Below the pieces are notes generated by a model. It ran no database searches. It was not told where the DNA came from and saw nothing but the letters and a program-made list of their open reading frames with translations. A DNA stretch of 64,000 nt from the NCBI RefSeq assembly GCF_036242395.1, contig NZ_CP108458.1, positions 1,922,001 to 1,986,000 of the forward strand. The letters are read 5' to 3'. Below are positions 60,801 through 64,000 of this stretch, in pieces. This DNA is from Kitasatospora sp. NBC_01266 (GTDB lineage: Bacteria > Actinomycetota > Actinomycetes > Streptomycetales > Streptomycetaceae). Within the stretch, counting starts at the first letter, position 1. Each line of letters starts with the position of its first letter. The position numbers and the translations under genes are program-made.

Positions 60801-61793
60801 TCAGACAGCTTCCAGGATGTCGATGACGAAGACCAGAGTGGAGTTGGCCGGAATTCCGCTCTGCGGACTCGCGCCGTAGCCCAGCGACGGCGGGATCACC
60901 AGCATCACCCGGCTGCCCACCGGCTGCCCGACCAGACCCTGGTCCCAGCCCGGGATCACGCTGCCGGTACCCACCTGCAGCGCCTGCGCCCCGCCGTGGC
61001 TCCACGAGGAGTCGAACTGCTGCCCGTTGCTGTACAGCACCCCGGTGTACTGCACCAGCACGGTCTGGCCGGACTGCACCGGCTTGCCGTCCCCCTTGAT
61101 CAGCACCGTGGTCTGCAGCGAGGTCGGAGCCGGCTGCCCGGCCGGGATGGTGATCGTCGGCGCGGCCTTGCCGTTGTCCTTGACCTGCGGCTGGTTGGCC
61201 GGCGGCTCGGTCATCGTCCCGGTCACCACCGCGTCCTGCGGCACCGCCTCCATGATGTCCAGCGCGAACACCACGGTCTCGTCCTTGCCGACCCCGAGCT
61301 GCTGGTTGCCCGTGCTCCCGAAGGCCGTCGCCGGCGGCGCCACCACCAGCACCCGGCTGCCCACCTTCTTGCCCACCACGCTCTGGTCGAAGGCCGGCAC
61401 CAGCTGCCCGATCCCCGCCTGGTAGAGCTGCGGCTTGGCGCCGGCGTCGTAGGAGCTCGGCAGGTCCTTGCCGGTGGTCCAGTCCTTGGCGGTGTAGTTG
61501 ACAGTCACCCAGTCGTTCTTGTTGACCGTCGGCCCGTCGCCCTCGGAGACCGTGCTGACCACGAACTGGCCGCTGGGCTGCCCGGTCAGCGTGATGGTGG
61601 CCTTCTTGCCGAAGTCCCCGCTGACCGTCGGCATCGGCGAGGCGGAGCCCACCGGACTGGGCACGCTCGGCGCGGCACTGGTCGGCGACGCGGACGGCCC
61701 CGCCTTCGTAGTGGTGCTGCTGCTGCACGCGGCGAGCACCAGCATCGGCAGGAGTACGAGCAGTCCGGCTCTGCGGCGCACGGCAGTCCTCAC
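60801..61793 (-). CDS. Lipoprotein tandem-FKBP peptidyl-prolyl isomerase
   Basis: 330 aa with a lipoprotein signal (lipobox VLAAC near residue 22) and a Ser/Thr-rich linker. Two FKBP domains follow, with the same arrangement as the membrane protein downstream: a degenerate first domain (LVPAFDQSVVGKKVGSRVLV) and a canonical second domain (GSVIPGWDQGLVGQPVGSRVM). It acts at the outer face of the membrane. It is similar enough to the next gene product to be a duplicate with a changed anchor. ATG or GTG start at 61793; a palindrome-like TTTACGGATCGGTAAA lies just upstream. Confidence 0.9.
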   Translation of the reverse strand: MRTAVRRRAGLLVLLPMLVLAACSSSTTTKAGPSASPTSAAPSVPSPVGSASPMPTVSGDFGKKATITLTGQPSGQFVVSTVSEGDGPTVNKNDWVTVNYTAKDWTTGKDLPSSYDAGAKPQLYQAGIGQLVPAFDQSVVGKKVGSRVLVVAPPATAFGSTGNQQLGVGKDETVVFALDIMEAVPQDAVVTGTMTEPPANQPQVKDNGKAAPTITIPAGQPAPTSLQTTVLIKGDGKPVQSGQTVLVQYTGVLYSNGQQFDSSWSHGGAQALQVGTGSVIPGWDQGLVGQPVGSRVMLVIPPSLGYGASPQSGIPANSTLVFVIDILEAV

Positions 61794-61843
61794 GGTCGGT
61801 CACATTTACGGATCGGTAAACGTGATCAGCCTAGAACCAGCGC

Positions 61844-61868
61844 GCCCCGCCTCCATCGGAGGCGGGGC
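61844..61868. terminator. Terminator after pafA
   Basis: A perfect 11-bp stem with a 3-base loop (61844-61854 with 61858-61868), 58 bases behind the pafA stop. Confidence 0.7.
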
Positions 61869-61925
61869 CGCGGCGACCGGATTAACCCTCTTCTCAGCCG
61901 ATCACACCTGTCACCTGTCAGCCGA

Positions 61926-63287
61926 TCACATGCCGGCGATCAGCTTCTCCACCCGCTCGTCCACCGAACGGAACGGGTCCTTGCAGAGCACCGTGCGCTG
62001 CGCCTGGTCGTTCAGCTTCAGGTGGACCCAGTCCACCGTGAAGTCCCGCCGCTGCTCCTGCGCCTTGCGGATGAAGTCACCGCGCAGCCGGGCCCGGGTG
62101 GTCTGCGGCGGCACCGACTTGGCCTCGAAGACCTTCAGGTCGGTGGTCACCCGCTGCGCCTGCCCCTTGTTCTGCAGCAGGTAGAAGAGGCCGCGGCGCC
62201 GGTGGATGTCGTGGTACGCGAGGTCGATCTGGGCGACCCGCGGGTTGGACATGCTCATCTGGTGCTTCTCCCGGTACCGCTCGATCAGCTGGTACTTCAT
62301 GATCCAGTCGATCTCGTTGCCGGCCTTGGCCAGGTCCTCGGTGCGCACCGCCTCCAGCGTGCGGCCCCACAGCTCCAGCACCCGGCCGACCGTGCCGGTG
62401 TTCAGCCCCTTGCGGTCGGCGAACTCCAGCGCCTTCCCGTAGTACTCCTCCTGGATCTCCAGCGCGCTCGCCTCCCGCCCGTTGGCCAGGCGCACCTGGT
62501 GACGGCCGGTCAGGTCGTGGCTGACCTCGCGGATCGCCCGGATCGGGTTCTCCAGCGTCAGGTCCCGCATCACCACGCCCGCCTCGATCAGGCGCAGCAC
62601 CAGGTCGGTGGCGCCCACCTTGAGCAGGGTGGTGGTCTCCGACATGTTGGAGTCGCCGACGATCACGTGCAGCCGCCGGTAGCGCTCGGCGTCCGCGTGC
62701 GGCTCGTCGCGGGTGTTGATGATCGGCCGCGAACGGGTGGTCGCCGAGCTGACGCCCTCCCAGATGTGCTCGGCCCGCTGGCTGACGCAGAAGACCGCGC
62801 CACGCGGGGTCTGCAGCACCTTGCCCGCCCCGCAGATCAGCTGCCGGGTCACCAGGAACGGGATCAGCACGTCCGCCAGCCGGGAGAACTCCCCGTGCCG
62901 GGCCACCAGGTAGTTCTCGTGGCAACCGTAGGAGTTGCCGGCCGAGTCGGTGTTGTTCTTGAAGAGGTAGACGTCCCCCGCGATGCCTTCCTCGTGCAGG
63001 CGCCGTTCGGCGTCCACCAGGAGGCCCTCGAGGATCCGCTCGCCGGCCTTGTCGTGCGTCACCAACTCGGTGACGTCATCACACTCCGGAGTGGCGTACT
63101 CGGGGTGCGAACCGACATCGAGGTACAGGCGAGCGCCATTGCGCAGGAACACATTGCTGCTGCGGCCCCAGGAAACTACGCGGCGGAAGAGGTACCTGGC
63201 CACCTCGTCCGGAGACAGACGCCGTTGTCCCCGGAACGTACACGTGACGCCGTACTCGTTCTCCAGCCCGAAAATTCGGCGGTCCAT
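61926..63287 (-). CDS. pafA: Pup--protein ligase
   Basis: Glutamine-synthetase-like ligase of 453 aa that joins the Pup C-terminal glutamate to lysines of target proteins, marking them for the proteasome. [16 protein letters not shown] carries the ATP/Mg-binding glutamate. [38 protein letters not shown] and the C-terminal [14 protein letters not shown] match PafA of mycobacteria closely. ATG at 63287 is preceded closely by a -10-like TAAAGT, so the transcript may be leaderless. The order prcA-pafA is the usual actinobacterial one. Confidence 0.97.
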   Translation of the reverse strand: MDRRIFGLENEYGVTCTFRGQRRLSPDEVARYLFRRVVSWGRSSNVFLRNGARLYLDVGSHPEYATPECDDVTELVTHDKAGERILEGLLVDAERRLHEEGIAGDVYLFKNNTDSAGNSYGCHENYLVARHGEFSRLADVLIPFLVTRQLICGAGKVLQTPRGAVFCVSQRAEHIWEGVSSATTRSRPIINTRDEPHADAERYRRLHVIVGDSNMSETTTLLKVGATDLVLRLIEAGVVMRDLTLENPIRAIREVSHDLTGRHQVRLANGREASALEIQEEYYGKALEFADRKGLNTGTVGRVLELWGRTLEAVRTEDLAKAGNEIDWIMKYQLIERYREKHQMSMSNPRVAQIDLAYHDIHRRRGLFYLLQNKGQAQRVTTDLKVFEAKSVPPQTTRARLRGDFIRKAQEQRRDFTVDWVHLKLNDQAQRTVLCKDPFRSVDERVEKLIAGM

Positions 63288-63476
63288 GCCTGGACTTTAC
63301 GCTTTTGGCGGGGATCTGAAACCGTTTCGGCGACGCCAATCGGATCACGATCCGTGCTGGGCCCATCACCCGCGGGTCATCCGGCAAATCATCCCGCGCG
63401 TCGTGCACGAGTCATTCGCGAGCACGCCGGTGGGGTGCGGCGGTCGGCCCGTCGCACCCCACCCGGTGACCCGCTG

Positions 63477-64000
63477 TCACTCCGTGCTGCCGGACTCCTC
63501 GGTGGCGGAGTCGGTGGCGGAGCCGGCGGCGGTCGTGGTGCTCTCCGCATCCACGTCGGCGTCGGCGTCCGCGCCGGCCGTGGCGTCGCCGCTCAGCAGC
63601 CGGCTCAGCTGGGCACCCAGGATCCGCTTGAACTTGCGCTGCTGGGGCCGCCGCCGGTCCAGCACCGCCACCTCCAGCTGCTCCGGGGTCAGGGTGCGCG
63701 GGCTGCCGCCGTTGGGGTCGCGGGCCAGCGACTCGACGGCCACCTTGAGCGCCTCGGCCAGGCTCATCCCGACCTGGTGGCGCTGCCCGAGGTAGTTCCC
63801 GATCGAGTCGGCGTTGCCGCCGACCACCACCGAGTTCTGCTCGTCGACCACCGACCCGTCGGGGGTGAGCCGGTAGATCTGGTCGTCCTCGGGGCCCTTG
63901 CCCACCTCGGCGACGATCAGCTCCACCTCGTACGGCTTCTCGCCGACCGAGGAGAAGATGGTGCCCAGGGTCTGGGCGTAGACGTTGGCCAGCCCCCGGG
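63477..64000 (-). CDS. prcA: Proteasome alpha subunit (N-terminal part beyond right edge)
   Basis: The last 174 codons plus two bases are present. The reading frame opens with GLANVYAQTLGTIFSSVGEKPYEVEL (continuous from the edge), then IVAVEVGK-type EVGKGPEDDQIYRLTPDGS and YLGQRHQVGMSLAEALKVAV, standard for actinobacterial PrcA. The C-terminal 50 residues are Ala/Asp/Ser/Thr-rich and end GSTE. Alpha rings gate the proteasome and contact the ARC/Mpa ATPase. The 190 bases after the stop hold the pafA promoter region. Confidence 0.95.
   Translation of the reverse strand, partial: RGLANVYAQTLGTIFSSVGEKPYEVELIVAEVGKGPEDDQIYRLTPDGSVVDEQNSVVVGGNADSIGNYLGQRHQVGMSLAEALKVAVESLARDPNGGSPRTLTPEQLEVAVLDRRRPQQRKFKRILGAQLSRLLSGDATAGADADADVDAESTTTAAGSATDSATEESGSTE

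Overview
The window is one contiguous piece of a very GC-rich actinobacterial chromosome. Strong third-position GC, frequent GTG starts, many 4-base ATGA/GTGA gene overlaps, DUF2510, PafA with a proteasome alpha subunit, and a Tat/PafBC locus all point to Streptomycetaceae (Streptomyces or Kitasatospora-like). It is gene-dense, with 57 protein genes supported (pheT and prcA cut by the edges). I saw no tRNA, rRNA, insertion sequence, prophage or CRISPR array.

Left part (1-23200), mostly housekeeping: pheT (cut), pheS, a PAS histidine kinase, a SpoU rRNA methylase, rplT-rpmI-infC with a structured leader and attenuator, DUF1844, SseB-like, a PLP amino-acid aldolase/deaminase, a DUF2510 membrane protein, a zinc CDF exporter, a PhzF-type isomerase and a 5'-3' exonuclease. 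A translationally coupled pair follows, a MurG-like glycosyltransferase and a nucleotide-sugar SDR, facing a divergent OmpR-type two-component system. Then come MazG-like, a cytochrome P450 and a HelY-type helicase.

Middle part (23200-54600), accessory metabolism: a Roadblock-like protein. A dipeptide-type ABC transporter operon is followed by a GH36 alpha-galactosidase and a class V aminotransferase, with a divergent Xaa-Pro aminopeptidase. A membrane mannosyltransferase and small enzymes follow, then nitronate monooxygenase, a secreted protein, a NarL-type two-component system facing a FtsX/LolD-type ABC exporter, and Uma2. Next is a complete hydroxyproline catabolic cluster (45.2-54.5 kb). 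It has a GntR/FCD regulator, ornithine-cyclodeaminase-like reductase, two proline-racemase-family enzymes, semialdehyde dehydrogenase, DapA-like deaminase and a three-subunit D-hydroxyproline dehydrogenase. The predicted flow is trans-4-hydroxy-L-proline to cis-4-hydroxy-D-proline, to pyrroline-4-hydroxy-2-carboxylate, to 2-oxoglutarate semialdehyde, to 2-oxoglutarate. A trans-3-hydroxyproline side branch would return to proline. A shared GTGACAT-N2-TA motif sits at all three promoters of this cluster.

Right part (54600-64000), protein export and turnover: tatC, tatA, a membrane peptide, a zinc-ribbon protein, two WYL regulators (PafC/PafB-like), three FKBP peptidyl-prolyl isomerases (cytoplasmic, membrane-anchored, lipoprotein), pafA and the C-terminal part of prcA.

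Most noteworthy: infC has no ATG/GTG/TTG start giving the conserved N terminus and appears to start at AUC; the shared hydroxyproline operator; a possible structured RNA near 37.7 kb; and the coupled extra MurG-SDR pair beside a two-component system.
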